Positions 13,772 to 23,166 are shown, numbered from the stretch's first letter. The stretch: DNA of 64,000 nucleotides from Streptomyces sp. NBC_01431 (GCF_036231355.1 NZ_CP109496.1:5952001-6016000); one strand, 5' to 3'. Program-made: numbers and translations. The notes: generated by a model from the letters alone, not told the origin.

Positions 13772-16213
13772 TCAAACGCCGGAGGGGCTGGACTTGGCTC
13801 GGTCGGGGCTCGCCTTTCGGCGGGGGCGCAGGCGCTCTCCCCACACTCGGGCCCGTTCCGATCCGCGGATCTTCAGGGACTCCCAGCGGAGCGAAAGGGC
13901 CCAGATCACTCGGACAGCTGAGCGCGGGGCGAGAATCGCGCGCAGGCTGGTCCAGCGGCCCGCCTGGGTGCGCAGGCCCTCTGCCACGCGGGCCACGTCC
14001 TCCGCGAGGCCCGCCGTCGGCTCGGGGTGTGGCGCGTACAGCACCTGCTCCACCGCCCCCGCCACACGGTGAACGGATGTGGCCGCCGCGCCGTCGAGGC
14101 GGCCAAGACGCACCACGCGCGCCGCCGCCTTGCGGGGCGTCTGCGACTCGTCCGGCGGGATGCCGTGGTCCCAGGCCGTGTCGGTGATCTCCTGCCAGGC
14201 GGCGAGCGTACGGGCCACCGCGTCGGCCGGGGTCCGGCCGCCGGAGCCGAGACGTCGGGCCCTGACCCGCCTGCGCCACAGCAACGGCAGCAGCGGCAGC
14301 ACCAACAGCGCCGCCACGGCGAGGACCGTACCGATCAGGGTCGATGCCGAGGGCCCGCTGTCCGTCGGGCCCGCCGGGGTGGCCGCCGCCGTGGGGCCGC
14401 AGTCCCCGAGGCGGCGTGCGCCGGGCGGGCAGGAGTCCGCGGCGGACGGCGCGGCCGACGGCTGGGCGGAGGCGCTGTGGGTCGGCTGGGCCGGGCTGCT
14501 CGGGTTGCCCGCCGGGGCCTGCTGCCGGGTGTAGTCGGGGATGCTGCCGCGCGTAGGCGTCGGCTCGAAGCGGGTCCAGCCCACTCCCTGGAAGTACAGC
14601 TCGGGCCAGGCGTGCGCGTCGCGCAGGCCCACCGACATCGTGCCGTCCGCGAGCGGGGCGCCCGGCGTGAAGCCGACGGCGACCCGCGCCGGGATGCCCA
14701 GCGTCCGAGCCATCGCGGCCATCGAGAAGGAGAAGTGGACGCAGAAGCCCTCCTTCTCCTTCAGGAAGTTGGCGATGGCCTCGGTGCCGCTGCCCGACTG
14801 GACCTGGGTGTTGTACGTGAAGCCGCCGCTGGTGGAGAACCAGTCCTGGAGCTTGACGGCCTTCTCGTAGTTGTTCGGGGCGCCGTGGGTGACCTGCCGA
14901 GCGGTCGTGCCCACCACGGAGGGCAGCGAATCCGGGACCTGGGTGTACTCCTTCAGCAGGTCCGCCGGCGGCGCCGGGGCGTTCGCCAGCTGGGCCGCCG
15001 TCGGCTGCACCAGCAGGCTGGCGACCGTGTACTGCGCACCCTGGGTCGTCTGCTTGCGGTCGCCGACCAGAGTCCGCCCGACCGGCTCGAACCGCCAGTC
15101 ACCCTTGATCTTGACCTGGGTCGCGGGGAACGGCATCGGCAGCCAGCTCTGCGCGTACCAGCCCGCCGCCGAGATGCTCGTCTGCACCTCGGTGGTGTTC
15201 ACGGACGGGCTCAGCCCGTCCGGCCTCGGCAGCGGATCGGGCACGTCCTTGATGCGGCGCTCCGAGGACTTCCAGGACGCCCCGTCGAACTCGTCGAGCG
15301 CGACGATCCGCAGGTACATCCCCTTGGTGTCCTGGGCGTTGGTGTTGTAGCGCAGCACCTCGCGGTCCTGGGGCTGGTTCAGGCTGTTCTGCAGTGAGAC
15401 CAGCGGATTGACCGCGGAGATGGTGCCGCCGGTCCCGTCGCCGTTCCCGGTGCCGCCGCCGGGGCCCAGCAGCCCGCCGTCCAGCGCGGGCAGCATCGCC
15501 GGGATCACCAGCGCGATCCCGAGCGCCAGCACCCCGATGCGCCGCCCGGTACGGACCGGGGCCAGCGGTGTCGCACTCTCGAACACGCCCTGCGGGGGCC
15601 GACCGGGCGCCCGCGCGGTGCCGCCGAAGACGCGGCCCCACTGCGAGAGCCGGTCGCGGCTCTCGGCCAGCAGGAGCAGCAGATAGCCCGCGGCCGCGAG
15701 CAAGAACCAGAGCCAGCTCGCGCCGCCCTGCGACAACCCCGCGGCCACCGAGTACAGCGCGAGCAGCGGCAGACCCGCCGGGGCCGCGCTGCGGAACGTC
15801 ACCGCGAGCGCGTCCACCGCGAGGCCGATGACCAGCACCCCGCCCACCAGCATCAGCCGGATGCCCGAGGTGGCCGGCGCCGGGATCGCGTAGTTCCCGA
15901 CGTCCGAAGCGCCCTGCTGGAGCAGCGCGTTGAGGTGCTCGAAGACCTCGGGCCCCGGCAGCACCCCGCCGATCGCCTGCTCGCGCGCGAACACCACCGT
16001 CAGCGTGAGCAGACCCACCACGGCCTGGGCGAGTACGGTCAATGGGCGCGCGAGCGGCACCCGCCGGGCCAGCGCGCCGGCCCCGCTCAGGAGCGCGAGC
16101 AGGATCGCGGCCTGGAGGATCCAGGGCGCCGGGCTGACCAGCGGCAGCATCGAGCACGCCGCCATCATCGTGGCCGCGTAGGCGCACAGCGCCAGCCGTC
16201 CGCGCCCGCTCAT
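13772..16213 (-). CDS. TgpA-type transmembrane transglutaminase-like protein
   Basis: 813 aa. An N-terminal multi-helix membrane region (residues about 1-230, DUF3488/TgpA_N) precedes a large extracytoplasmic part with a transglutaminase core. This core has Cys491 in EGFCVHFSFSMAAMARTLGIP and His534 in RDAHAWPELYF; Glu550 in GWTRFEPTP replaces the usual Asp. A Pro/Ser-rich linker, another transmembrane helix (VLAVAALLVLPLLPLLW) and a DUF4129-like cytoplasmic tail follow. The ATG overlaps the DUF58 stop by 4 bp (ATGA), showing translational coupling. With MoxR and DUF58 it forms a cell-envelope operon; the real reaction in this family is not settled. Confidence 0.9.
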   Translation of the reverse strand: MSGRGRLALCAYAATMMAACSMLPLVSPAPWILQAAILLALLSGAGALARRVPLARPLTVLAQAVVGLLTLTVVFAREQAIGGVLPGPEVFEHLNALLQQGASDVGNYAIPAPATSGIRLMLVGGVLVIGLAVDALAVTFRSAAPAGLPLLALYSVAAGLSQGGASWLWFLLAAAGYLLLLLAESRDRLSQWGRVFGGTARAPGRPPQGVFESATPLAPVRTGRRIGVLALGIALVIPAMLPALDGGLLGPGGGTGNGDGTGGTISAVNPLVSLQNSLNQPQDREVLRYNTNAQDTKGMYLRIVALDEFDGASWKSSERRIKDVPDPLPRPDGLSPSVNTTEVQTSISAAGWYAQSWLPMPFPATQVKIKGDWRFEPVGRTLVGDRKQTTQGAQYTVASLLVQPTAAQLANAPAPPADLLKEYTQVPDSLPSVVGTTARQVTHGAPNNYEKAVKLQDWFSTSGGFTYNTQVQSGSGTEAIANFLKEKEGFCVHFSFSMAAMARTLGIPARVAVGFTPGAPLADGTMSVGLRDAHAWPELYFQGVGWTRFEPTPTRGSIPDYTRQQAPAGNPSSPAQPTHSASAQPSAAPSAADSCPPGARRLGDCGPTAAATPAGPTDSGPSASTLIGTVLAVAALLVLPLLPLLWRRRVRARRLGSGGRTPADAVARTLAAWQEITDTAWDHGIPPDESQTPRKAAARVVRLGRLDGAAATSVHRVAGAVEQVLYAPHPEPTAGLAEDVARVAEGLRTQAGRWTSLRAILAPRSAVRVIWALSLRWESLKIRGSERARVWGERLRPRRKASPDRAKSSPSGV

Positions 16214-17565
16214 GACCATCCCCCTGCCGTGCCGGAAGCGTCGGCCGCTCCCGCGTTCGTACGTTCGTGGCCCGCGAGGCGCCACAGCTCGGGCAGGGCG
16301 GCGCCCGGCTCCACCGCGAGCGCCGTCCAGCCGCCCTCGCGCAGCAGCCGCAGCCGTTCCTCGACGGGGCCGTGCTCGGCGGCGCCGTGCGTCCACCGCC
16401 CGCTGTCGAGCACGAAGGCGACCGCGGCCCCGCTGCGCCGGCGCATCTTCGCCGCGACCGCGGCCTGTTCCTCGTCGAGGTCGCCGAAGAACCCGATGAG
16501 CAGCCCTTCGTTGCCGCCGCGCAGCACGTCGTACGCGCGGGAGAGACCACCGCCGTCGGAGTGGTCCACGACGGCGAGGGTGTCCATCATCAGCCCGGCC
16601 GAGTCGGAGGAGTCCTGGGTGGAACCCGCGAACCCGCCGGCCCCGTCCCCCGGCACCGAGCTGCCGGTGTCCGTCAACAGCCGTACGGAGAAGCCGCGTT
16701 CCAGCATGTGCGCCAGGGCTGAGGCCGCGCCCGAGACCGCCCATTCGAAGGCCGAGTCGGGACCCGCTCCCGCGTAGGCGCTCTCCCGGGTGTCGAGCAG
16801 GACCGTGCAGCGGGCCCGCTGCGGCTGCTCCTCGCGGCGCACCATCAGCTCGCCGTAGCGTGCGGTGGAGCGCCAGTGCACCCGGCGCAGGTCGTCGCCG
16901 TGCCGGTAGCCGCGCGGAATGACGTCGTCCTCCCCGGCGAGCGCAAGCGAGCGGTGCCGTCCGTCGCCGTACCCGGCGGCCTCGCCGGACAGCCGCACCG
17001 CCGGCAGCGGTTCGGTGCGGGGGATGACGGTCAGCGTGTCGTACGCACTGAACGCGCGGGTCAGCTCGCACATCCCGAAGGGGTCGGTGAGCCGCAACTG
17101 CAGGGGCCCGAGCGGATAGCGCCCGCGCAGGTCCGAGCGCACCCGGTAGGACACCTCGCGCTTGCCGCCCGCCTCGACCCGGTCGAGCACGAAGCGCGGG
17201 CGCGGACCGAGCACGTACGGCACCCGGTCCTGGAGCATCAGCAGACCGGTGGGCAGCCGGGAGACGTTGTCGACCCGTAGCTGGACCCGGGCCTCGGCCC
17301 CCGCCGTGACCCGGCCGGGGGCCAGTCGGCGGCTGCCCGCCACGCGGTAGCGGGTCCGGTAGAGCACCACCGTGCACACCAGCGGGAGCACCGTGAGCAG
17401 CAGACCGACCCGGAACAGGTCTTCTTGGCCAAGGACGAAGGCGCAGACCGCGGCGGCGACGCCGGCCGCGAGGAACGAGCGGCCGCGGGTGGTCAGACCG
17501 GACAGGGCGGCCCATGGACCGCCCCCGGCCTGCTCCTCGTCGCCGAGGCCGCCGGCCGCCATCAC
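16210..17565 (-). CDS. DUF58 domain protein (MoxR-associated)
   Basis: 451 aa. Two N-terminal transmembrane segments (SFLAAGVAAAVCAFVLGQEDLFRVGLLLTVLPLVCTVVLY) anchor it. The DUF58 signature EDDVIPRGYRHGDDLRRVHWRSTARYGELMVRR lies near residues 207-240, followed by a von Willebrand-like fold (CTVLLDTRESAYAG). It overlaps moxR by 4 bp (GTGA) if GTG 17565 is used; ATG 17562 is the alternative start. MoxR ATPases and DUF58 proteins act together in envelope or metal-insertion chaperone systems (family knowledge); the client here is unknown but is probably the downstream transglutaminase. Confidence 0.88.
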   Translation of the reverse strand: MMAAGGLGDEEQAGGGPWAALSGLTTRGRSFLAAGVAAAVCAFVLGQEDLFRVGLLLTVLPLVCTVVLYRTRYRVAGSRRLAPGRVTAGAEARVQLRVDNVSRLPTGLLMLQDRVPYVLGPRPRFVLDRVEAGGKREVSYRVRSDLRGRYPLGPLQLRLTDPFGMCELTRAFSAYDTLTVIPRTEPLPAVRLSGEAAGYGDGRHRSLALAGEDDVIPRGYRHGDDLRRVHWRSTARYGELMVRREEQPQRARCTVLLDTRESAYAGAGPDSAFEWAVSGAASALAHMLERGFSVRLLTDTGSSVPGDGAGGFAGSTQDSSDSAGLMMDTLAVVDHSDGGGLSRAYDVLRGGNEGLLIGFFGDLDEEQAAVAAKMRRRSGAAVAFVLDSGRWTHGAAEHGPVEERLRLLREGGWTALAVEPGAALPELWRLAGHERTNAGAADASGTAGGWS

Positions 17566-18572
17566 AGCCGCCGGGCGCCGGGCGGCTGCTGGCCGTACAG
17601 CGGGTTCCCGGCCTGCGGAACGGGCGTGTGCTGGAGGATCTCCAGGACGACCTGCTCGGCGGTGCGGCGGTTGAGCTGGGCCTGCGCGGTGGGCAGCAAC
17701 CGGTGGGCGAGGACCGCGACGGCCAGCGCCTGGACGTCGTCGGGCAGCGCGTACTCGCGGCCGCTCAGGGCGGCGGACGCCTTCGCCGCGCGCAGCAGGT
17801 GGAGCGTGGCGCGCGGCGAGGCTCCGAGTCTGAGATCCGGGTGGTTGCGGGTCGCGCCGACCAGCTGCACCGCGTACCGCCGCACCGCGTCGGCGACGTG
17901 CACGCCGCGGACCGCGTCGACCAGCTTGACGATGTCATGGGCGTGCGCCACCGGTTGCAGGTCGTCGAGCGGGGAGACGCCGCCGTGCACATCGAGCATC
18001 TGGAGCTCGGCCTCGGGCGTCGGGTAGCCCATCGACACGCGGGCCATGAAGCGGTCGCGCTGCGCCTCGGGGAGGGGGTAGGTGCCCTCCATCTCCACCG
18101 GGTTCTGGGTGGCGACGACCATGAAGGGGCTGGGCAGTTCGTAGGTCTGCCCGTCGATGGTGACCTGCCGCTCCTCCATGGACTCCAGGAGTGCGGACTG
18201 CGTCTTGGGCGAGGCCCGGTTGATCTCGTCGCCGATCACGATCTGCGCGAAGATCGCGCCCGGCTTGAACTCGAAGTCCCGCCGCTGCTGGTCGTAGATC
18301 GACACGCCGGTGATGTCCGACGGCAGCAGGTCCGGCGTGAACTGGATGCGCCGGACCGAGCAGTCCACCGATCGGGCCAGCGCCTTGGCCAGCATGGTCT
18401 TGCCCACGCCGGGCACGTCCTCGATGAGGAGGTGCCCTTCCGCCAGCAGTACGGTCAGCGAAAGCCGTACGACCTCGGGCTTGCCCTCGATCACACTCTC
18501 CACCGACCTGCGGACTCGCTCCGCTGTGGCGGTCAGATCAGTGAGGCTCGCTCGATCGTCATAGGTCGTCAC
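17562..18572 (-). CDS. MoxR family AAA+ ATPase
   Basis: 336 aa. Start GTG 18572 is chosen because AGGAGGG lies just upstream; in-frame sequence further upstream lacks signals. Walker A GHLLIEDVPGVGKTMLAKALA is near residue 45, Walker B IVIGDEINRASPKTQSALLESMEE near 110, sensor 1 FMVVATQNPVEMEGTYPLPEAQRDRF near 145 and arginine finger/sensor 2 further on. The C-terminal lid holds RLGASPRATLHLLRAAKA. First gene of a three-gene operon with DUF58 and the transglutaminase; a chaperone-like function on the partner vWA/DUF58 protein is expected. Confidence 0.95.
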   Translation of the reverse strand: MTTYDDRASLTDLTATAERVRRSVESVIEGKPEVVRLSLTVLLAEGHLLIEDVPGVGKTMLAKALARSVDCSVRRIQFTPDLLPSDITGVSIYDQQRRDFEFKPGAIFAQIVIGDEINRASPKTQSALLESMEERQVTIDGQTYELPSPFMVVATQNPVEMEGTYPLPEAQRDRFMARVSMGYPTPEAELQMLDVHGGVSPLDDLQPVAHAHDIVKLVDAVRGVHVADAVRRYAVQLVGATRNHPDLRLGASPRATLHLLRAAKASAALSGREYALPDDVQALAVAVLAHRLLPTAQAQLNRRTAEQVVLEILQHTPVPQAGNPLYGQQPPGARRL

Positions 18573-18773
18573 CCGGCCCTCCTCGGCCCTTGCATACGGG
18601 CCGGTGCGCCTCGAACGGCCCGGCCCACCCCGAAATACGGACAGCACGGCCGAACGGTTCGGACCGGTGTCACATCCGCATTCTTGTTGGCGTTGCCGCG
18701 TCGTGTCACTCGGCTGTGGACAACTGAGGGGGATTCGCCCTCAGTTGCCCCCGCTTTTCCGTTCCGACGGTTG

Positions 18774-19340
18774 TCAGTTCACCGGATCGATTTCCCGCAG
18801 CAGTCCCGTCGTCACGTCGAAGACGAACCCGCGGACATCATCGGTGTGCGGCACGAACGGCGACGTCCGCACCCGCTGCATGGACTGGCGTACGTCCTGG
18901 TCGGCGTCGCGGAACGACTCCACGGCCCAGGCCGGCCGCTGGCCCACCTCGTTCTCCAGCTCGTGCCGGAAGTCCTCGGTGAGGGACTCCATGCCGCAGC
19001 CGGTGTGGTGCACCAGCATGACGCTGGTGGTGCCGAGGGCGCGCTGGCTGATGGTGAGGGACCGGATCACATCGTCGGTGACCACGCCGCCCGCGTTGCG
19101 GATCGTGTGGCAGTCACCGAGTTCCAGACCGAGGGCGGCGTGCAGATCGAGGCGGGCGTCCATGCAGGCCACGACGGCCACCCGGAGCACCGGGCGGGCA
19201 TCCATGCCCGGATCTTTGAACGCCTTGGCGTACGTGCGATTGGCCTCGACCAGCCGGTCGGTCACCGTACCTCCGTCGCGGACGGTCAGGTGCGGACGCG
19301 GCGCAGGAGGCTCCGCGGGTATGTGCGCAGGAGTCGACAT
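18774..19340 (-). CDS. Beta-carbonic anhydrase
   Basis: 188 aa. Interconverts CO2 and bicarbonate. Zinc ligands are Cys59 (in VVACMDARLD, which also carries the Asp-Arg dyad), His112 and Cys115 (in LVHHTGCGM). IRNAGGVVTDDVIRSL is the usual substrate-pocket strand. Start ATG 19340 gives the normal family length; an upstream in-frame GTG would add 21 residues without an SD. It is transcribed away from the dcw cluster, whose promoter lies about 150 bp upstream. Confidence 0.92.
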   Translation of the reverse strand: MSTPAHIPAEPPAPRPHLTVRDGGTVTDRLVEANRTYAKAFKDPGMDARPVLRVAVVACMDARLDLHAALGLELGDCHTIRNAGGVVTDDVIRSLTISQRALGTTSVMLVHHTGCGMESLTEDFRHELENEVGQRPAWAVESFRDADQDVRQSMQRVRTSPFVPHTDDVRGFVFDVTTGLLREIDPVN

Positions 19341-19491
19341 GTCTATGACGGTAGTCGCCGCTGATCGTTCGGTCGCGCCATGGGGGCGGAAAAAGACTGT
19401 CAACTCGGGCGCTTGTGAGCTAACCCACAGCCCTCATCATGCCTCACCCGTACGAGTGAAAAATGTGCTGGGCGGCGCGCTGGAGGGTTGA

Positions 19492-19519
19492 TTGACCCCA
19501 AGGACGAGTGGACTAAAGT
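19492..19519 (+). promoter_or_regulatory. Housekeeping-type promoter of the rsmH-led operon
   Basis: TTGACC (19492-19497), 16-bp spacer, TAAAGT (19514-19519). It is the best sigma-70-like match in this part of the window and is correctly oriented. The predicted start near 19526 gives a leader of about 240 nt before rsmH. Confidence 0.6.
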
Positions 19520-19521
19520 GA

Positions 19522-19561
19522 CGCGAAGTGGGAGGCGTGACACACGATCTCCCGCTTTGCG
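19522..19561 (+). promoter_or_regulatory. 5' leader hairpin of the dcw transcript
   Basis: CGCGAAGTGGGAG (19522-19534) pairs with CTCCCGCTTTGCG (19549-19561) over 13 bp including two G-U pairs, with a 14-nt loop. It sits at the predicted 5' end of the mRNA and may stabilise it or bind a regulator. Confidence 0.4.
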
Positions 19562-19765
19562 CAACCCCAAACCTCCGGGCAGCCCAACAGTCCGGACCAC
19601 AACTTTTACCCGCGTGCCCGGCGCACGTACGGCTCGGCCTCCTCCCGCTCTCCGGTCGGCTGACGCCCCTTCCCCGGCGCCAGCCGTCCTCCCCCTCCCG
19701 CGCGTGGGGGAGCGGGAATCCGGCACGTATGCGCGGCGGTGCGCCGGATCCTTGAGAGGGCGGCT

Positions 19766-20716
19766 TTGAGCCAGCGACACGTCCCGGTGATGCTCCAGCG
19801 ATGCTTGGACATGTTGGCCCCGGCCCTGACCGAGCCGGGGGCGGTCGTCGTCGACTGCACCCTCGGCCTCGGCGGCCACAGCGAGGCCCTGCTCACCCGG
19901 TTCCCCGAGGTGCGCCTGATCGCCCTCGACCGCGACAAGGAGGCCCTGCGCCTGTCCGGCGAGCGCCTCGCCCCCTTCGGCGAGCGGGCCACCTTGGTGC
20001 ACGCCGTCTACGACGAGCTGCCCGACGTGCTGGAACGCCTGGGCACCCCCCGCGTCCAGGGCGTCCTGTTCGACCTCGGCGTCTCCTCCATGCAGCTCGA
20101 CGAGGCCGACCGCGGCTTCGCCTACGCCCAGGACGCGCCGCTGGACATGCGCATGGACCAGTCGACCGGGATGAGCGCCGCCGAGGTCCTCAACACCTAC
20201 CCGGCCGGTGAACTGGTGCGGATCCTGCGCGCGTACGGCGAGGAGAAGCAGGCCAAGCGGATCGTCTCGGCCATTGTCCGCGAGCGCGAGAAGGAGCCGT
20301 TCAGCAACAGCGCCCGGCTCGTCGAGCTGATCCGCGACTCGCTGCCGCAGGCCGCCAAGCGCACCGGCGGCAACCCCTCCAAGCGCACCTTCCAGGCGCT
20401 GCGCATCGAGGTCAACGGCGAACTCGCCAGCGTGGAGCGGGCGATCCCCGCCGCGGTCGCCGCGATCACGGTGGGCGGCCGGGTCGCGGTGCTCTCCTAC
20501 CAGTCCCTGGAGGACCGCATCGTCAAGCAGGTGTTCGCGGCCGGCGCCGCCAACACCGCGCCGCCCGGCCTGCCGGTGGTGCCCGAGCGCTACCAGCCGC
20601 GGCTCAAGCTCCTCACCCGCGGCGCCGAACTCCCCACGGAGGAGGAGATCGCCGAGAACCGGCGGGCGGCCCCCGCCAGACTCCGCGGGGTCCAGCGGAT
20701 CAGGGAGGACGTGTGA
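19766..20716 (+). CDS. rsmH: 16S rRNA (cytosine1402-N4)-methyltransferase RsmH (MraW)
   Basis: 316 aa from TTG 19766, which has GAGAGGG 6 nt upstream; GTG 19739 would add nine residues. Begins QRHVPVMLQRCLDMLAPAL, with SAM motif I VVVDCTLGLGGHSEALL near residue 25. The family signatures GVLFDLGVSSMQLDEADRGFAY, PLDMRMDQSTG, NPSKRTFQALRIEVN and VLSYQSLEDRIVKQ are all present. First gene of the division and cell-wall cluster; overlaps ftsL by 3 bp in its last codons (GTGTGA). Confidence 0.95.
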   Translation: MSQRHVPVMLQRCLDMLAPALTEPGAVVVDCTLGLGGHSEALLTRFPEVRLIALDRDKEALRLSGERLAPFGERATLVHAVYDELPDVLERLGTPRVQGVLFDLGVSSMQLDEADRGFAYAQDAPLDMRMDQSTGMSAAEVLNTYPAGELVRILRAYGEEKQAKRIVSAIVREREKEPFSNSARLVELIRDSLPQAAKRTGGNPSKRTFQALRIEVNGELASVERAIPAAVAAITVGGRVAVLSYQSLEDRIVKQVFAAGAANTAPPGLPVVPERYQPRLKLLTRGAELPTEEEIAENRRAAPARLRGVQRIREDV

Positions 20717-21228
20717 GCAAACCGGCCAGGCAGCTGCGCGGCACCGCCGCGCGGCTCGGCAGGCTGATGCCTTCGCAGGGACCGAACGGCGCCGCCCGCA
20801 CGCCGTTCGTCCTCCTTGTCGTGACGCTCCTCGGCGGCGGCCTCATCGCGCTGCTGCTGCTGAACTCGGCGCTCAACGCGGGCTCGTTCCAACTCAGCGA
20901 ATACCGCCGGCAGACCACCGAACGCACCGACGAACAACAGGCTCTCCAGCGGGACGTGGACGATCTCTCCGCGCCCGACGCGCTGGCCCGCCGGGCCGGT
21001 GACCTCGGCATGGTCCCCGGTGGGCCCCCCGTCTTCCTCAACCCCGACGGCACCGTCAAGGGCGTCCCCTTCACCGCCGGCGACCCCTCGCCCGCCGAGG
21101 CCGCCGAACCGGCCCCGCTGCCCGCCTCGGCGCAGAACCCGGGCGCCCCCGCACCGCACCCCAAGCACCACACCCCGGCCCCCCGGCCCCGGCAGCCCGC
21201 GAAGACCTCCCCGACCCCCGGCAGGTGA
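20713..21228 (+). CDS. ftsL: Cell division protein FtsL (septum formation initiator family)
   Basis: 171 aa bitopic protein. The basic cytoplasmic N-terminus is followed by one transmembrane helix (TPFVLLVVTLLGGGLIALLLLNSAL, about 34-58) and an extracytoplasmic leucine-zipper-like helix (RRQTTERTDEQQALQRDVDDLSAPDALARRAGDLGMV). A long Pro/Ala tail follows. FtsL bridges FtsQ and FtsI-FtsW in the divisome. Its GTG overlaps the rsmH stop. Length and the Pro-rich tail are normal for Streptomyces. Confidence 0.92.
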   Translation: MSKPARQLRGTAARLGRLMPSQGPNGAARTPFVLLVVTLLGGGLIALLLLNSALNAGSFQLSEYRRQTTERTDEQQALQRDVDDLSAPDALARRAGDLGMVPGGPPVFLNPDGTVKGVPFTAGDPSPAEAAEPAPLPASAQNPGAPAPHPKHHTPAPRPRQPAKTSPTPGR

Positions 21229-21232
21229 CGCA

Positions 21233-23152
21233 GTGAGCCCCAAGGAACCCGTCCGCCGCCGGGTGCCTGCGCCCGCGCGGCCCAGGCCCCCCGCCCGACG
21301 CCCCGCGGCCGCCAAGAAGATCAAGCTCGGCAGCCACCGGCCCCGGCTGCGCCTGGTCAGCCTCGGGCTCACCCTGGTCATGCTGGCCTTCGTCGCACGG
21401 CTCCTCCAGGTGCAGGCCGTGGACGCCAGCGCCTACGCCGCCAAGGCCGAGAAGAACCGCTACGCCAGTTATGCGCTGCCCGCCGAGCGGGGCCGGATCA
21501 CCGACCGGGCCGGCATCGCGCTCGCCACCAGCGTCGACGCGTACGACATCACCGCCGACCCCACGCTGTTCACCCCCGAGGCCACCAAGATCCCGGACGC
21601 CGCCGAGCAGGCGGCCGCGCTGCTCGCTCCGCTGATCGGCAAGGGCCAGGCGGACCTCACCAAGAAGCTCAAGACCCCCAGGACCCGCTATGTGGTGCTC
21701 GCCCGCCGGCAGACCCCGCAGGTCTGGAACCAGATCAAGGACCTGAAGAAGGTCTTCGCCGAGAAGGCCGCCGCCGACCGCGCCAAGGGCGGCCCCGGCG
21801 CCAACGTGCTGGCTGGGGTGCTGAACGAGACCAGCACCAAGCGGGTGTACCCGAACGGCGACCTCGCCGCCGGGATACTGGGTTACGTCAACGCCGAGGG
21901 CAAGGGCGGCGGCGGCCTGGAGTCGTCCCTGAACAAGGAACTGGCCGGCACCGACGGCAAGATCAGCTACGCCCAGTCCGGCGGCCGCCGGGTGCCCACC
22001 GCGGGCACCCACGAGACCCCGGCCGTACCTGGCTCCGACGTCGAGCTGACCATCGACCGGGACATCCAGTGGATGGCCCAGAAGGCGATCTCGGACCAGG
22101 TCACCGCGTCCGGCGCCGACCGCGGCTACGTCATAGTGCAGAGGTCCGACACCGGCGAAGTCCTGGCCATGGCGAACGCGCCCGGCTTCGACCCGAACAA
22201 CATCGCGCAGGCCAACTCCGCCGCCATGGGCAACGCGGCCCTCCAGGACGCCTTCGAACCCGGCTCCACCGCCAAGGTCATGTCCATGGCCGCGGTCCTG
22301 GAGGAGGGCGTGGCAACCCCCGAGACCCATGTGGTCGTGCCCAACCGGCTCCAGCGCGGTGACCGCCTCTTCAAGGACGACATCGACCACGCCACCTGGA
22401 ACCTGACCCTCAACGGCGTGCTCGCCAAGTCCAGCAACATCGGCACGATCCTGGCCGTGGAGCAGCTGGGCAAGACCGACGCCCAGGCCGACGGCGTCCT
22501 GTACTCGTATCTGCGGAAGTTCGGCATCGGCTCGCCGAGCGGACTGGGCTTTCCCGGTGAGACCCCGGGCATCCTCGCCCCCGCGAGCAAGTGGTCCACC
22601 TCGCAGCAGTACACCGTCCGGTTCGGCCAGGGCCTCTCGCTCAACGCCATGCAGGCGGCCTCGGTCTATTCGACCATCGCCAACGGCGGCGTACGCGTCG
22701 AGCCGACCATGGTGCGCGGCACCAGGGGCCCCGACGGGCGCTTCACCCCCGCGCCCGCGCCGAAGCGGACGCGGGTGGTCAGCGAGAAGACCGCCAAGAG
22801 CGTCGCCGAGATGCTCGAATCGGTCGTCGGCGACGCCGAGGGCACCGGAACCAAGGCCGCCATCCCCGGCTACCGGGTCGCGGGCAAGACCGGAACCGCC
22901 AACCGCATCGACCCCAAGACCGGCACCTACAAGGGCTACACCGCGTCCTTCGCGGGCTTCGCCCCCGCCGACAACCCCAAGATCACCGTTTACTGCGCCA
23001 TCCAGAACCCCACCAAGGGCAGCTACTTCGGCGGCCAGATCTGCGGACCCATCTACAAGCAGGTCATGGAGTTCGCGCTCAAGACCCTGCAGATCCCCCC
23101 GACCGGAGCCCAGCCTCCCAACCTGCCCGTCTCCTTCGGCGGCAACGACTGA
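21233..23152 (+). CDS. ftsI: Penicillin-binding protein FtsI (PBP3-type septal transpeptidase)
   Basis: 639 aa, GTG start. The Pro/Arg-rich N-terminus leads to one transmembrane helix near residues 38-58. A dimerisation region (RGRITDRAGIALATSVDAYDI) follows, then the transpeptidase domain with S345-T-A-K348, S400-S-N402 and K552-T-G554. No PASTA repeats are visible. It cross-links septal peptidoglycan and works with FtsW encoded nearby. The gene begins 4 bp after ftsL stops. Confidence 0.96.
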   Translation: MSPKEPVRRRVPAPARPRPPARRPAAAKKIKLGSHRPRLRLVSLGLTLVMLAFVARLLQVQAVDASAYAAKAEKNRYASYALPAERGRITDRAGIALATSVDAYDITADPTLFTPEATKIPDAAEQAAALLAPLIGKGQADLTKKLKTPRTRYVVLARRQTPQVWNQIKDLKKVFAEKAAADRAKGGPGANVLAGVLNETSTKRVYPNGDLAAGILGYVNAEGKGGGGLESSLNKELAGTDGKISYAQSGGRRVPTAGTHETPAVPGSDVELTIDRDIQWMAQKAISDQVTASGADRGYVIVQRSDTGEVLAMANAPGFDPNNIAQANSAAMGNAALQDAFEPGSTAKVMSMAAVLEEGVATPETHVVVPNRLQRGDRLFKDDIDHATWNLTLNGVLAKSSNIGTILAVEQLGKTDAQADGVLYSYLRKFGIGSPSGLGFPGETPGILAPASKWSTSQQYTVRFGQGLSLNAMQAASVYSTIANGGVRVEPTMVRGTRGPDGRFTPAPAPKRTRVVSEKTAKSVAEMLESVVGDAEGTGTKAAIPGYRVAGKTGTANRIDPKTGTYKGYTASFAGFAPADNPKITVYCAIQNPTKGSYFGGQICGPIYKQVMEFALKTLQIPPTGAQPPNLPVSFGGND

Positions 23153-23166
23153 ATCCGGAACCCTCA

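Larger units (their letters stand above)
19341..19765 (+). other. Promoter and leader region of the dcw cluster
   Basis: This 425-bp gap contains no gene. No MraZ-like reading frame precedes rsmH, unlike in mycobacteria. It holds a strong promoter (19492-19519) and a hairpin at the predicted 5' end of the transcript (19522-19561), leaving about 200 nt of further leader with no feature I can name. Confidence 0.6.

Noticed and set aside
14179..14200. TGTCGGTG match to the PafBC box
   Set aside because: It lies inside the transglutaminase coding region and the hexamer at the right spacing is CCAGGC, not a -10.
13772..17515. Single 1247-codon minus-strand frame spanning transglutaminase and DUF58
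   Set aside because: The first 434 codons are out of frame with the DUF58 protein and lack domains; the transglutaminase starts at ATG 16213 in a classic ATGA overlap.
19341..19765. Possible mraZ or small RNA before rsmH
   Set aside because: No frame resembles MraZ and no known small-RNA signature is visible; only a promoter and hairpin can be supported.
22591..23166. N-terminal extension of the murE frame into ftsI
   Set aside because: It overlaps the ftsI transpeptidase coding sequence in another frame; murE starts at GTG 23167.
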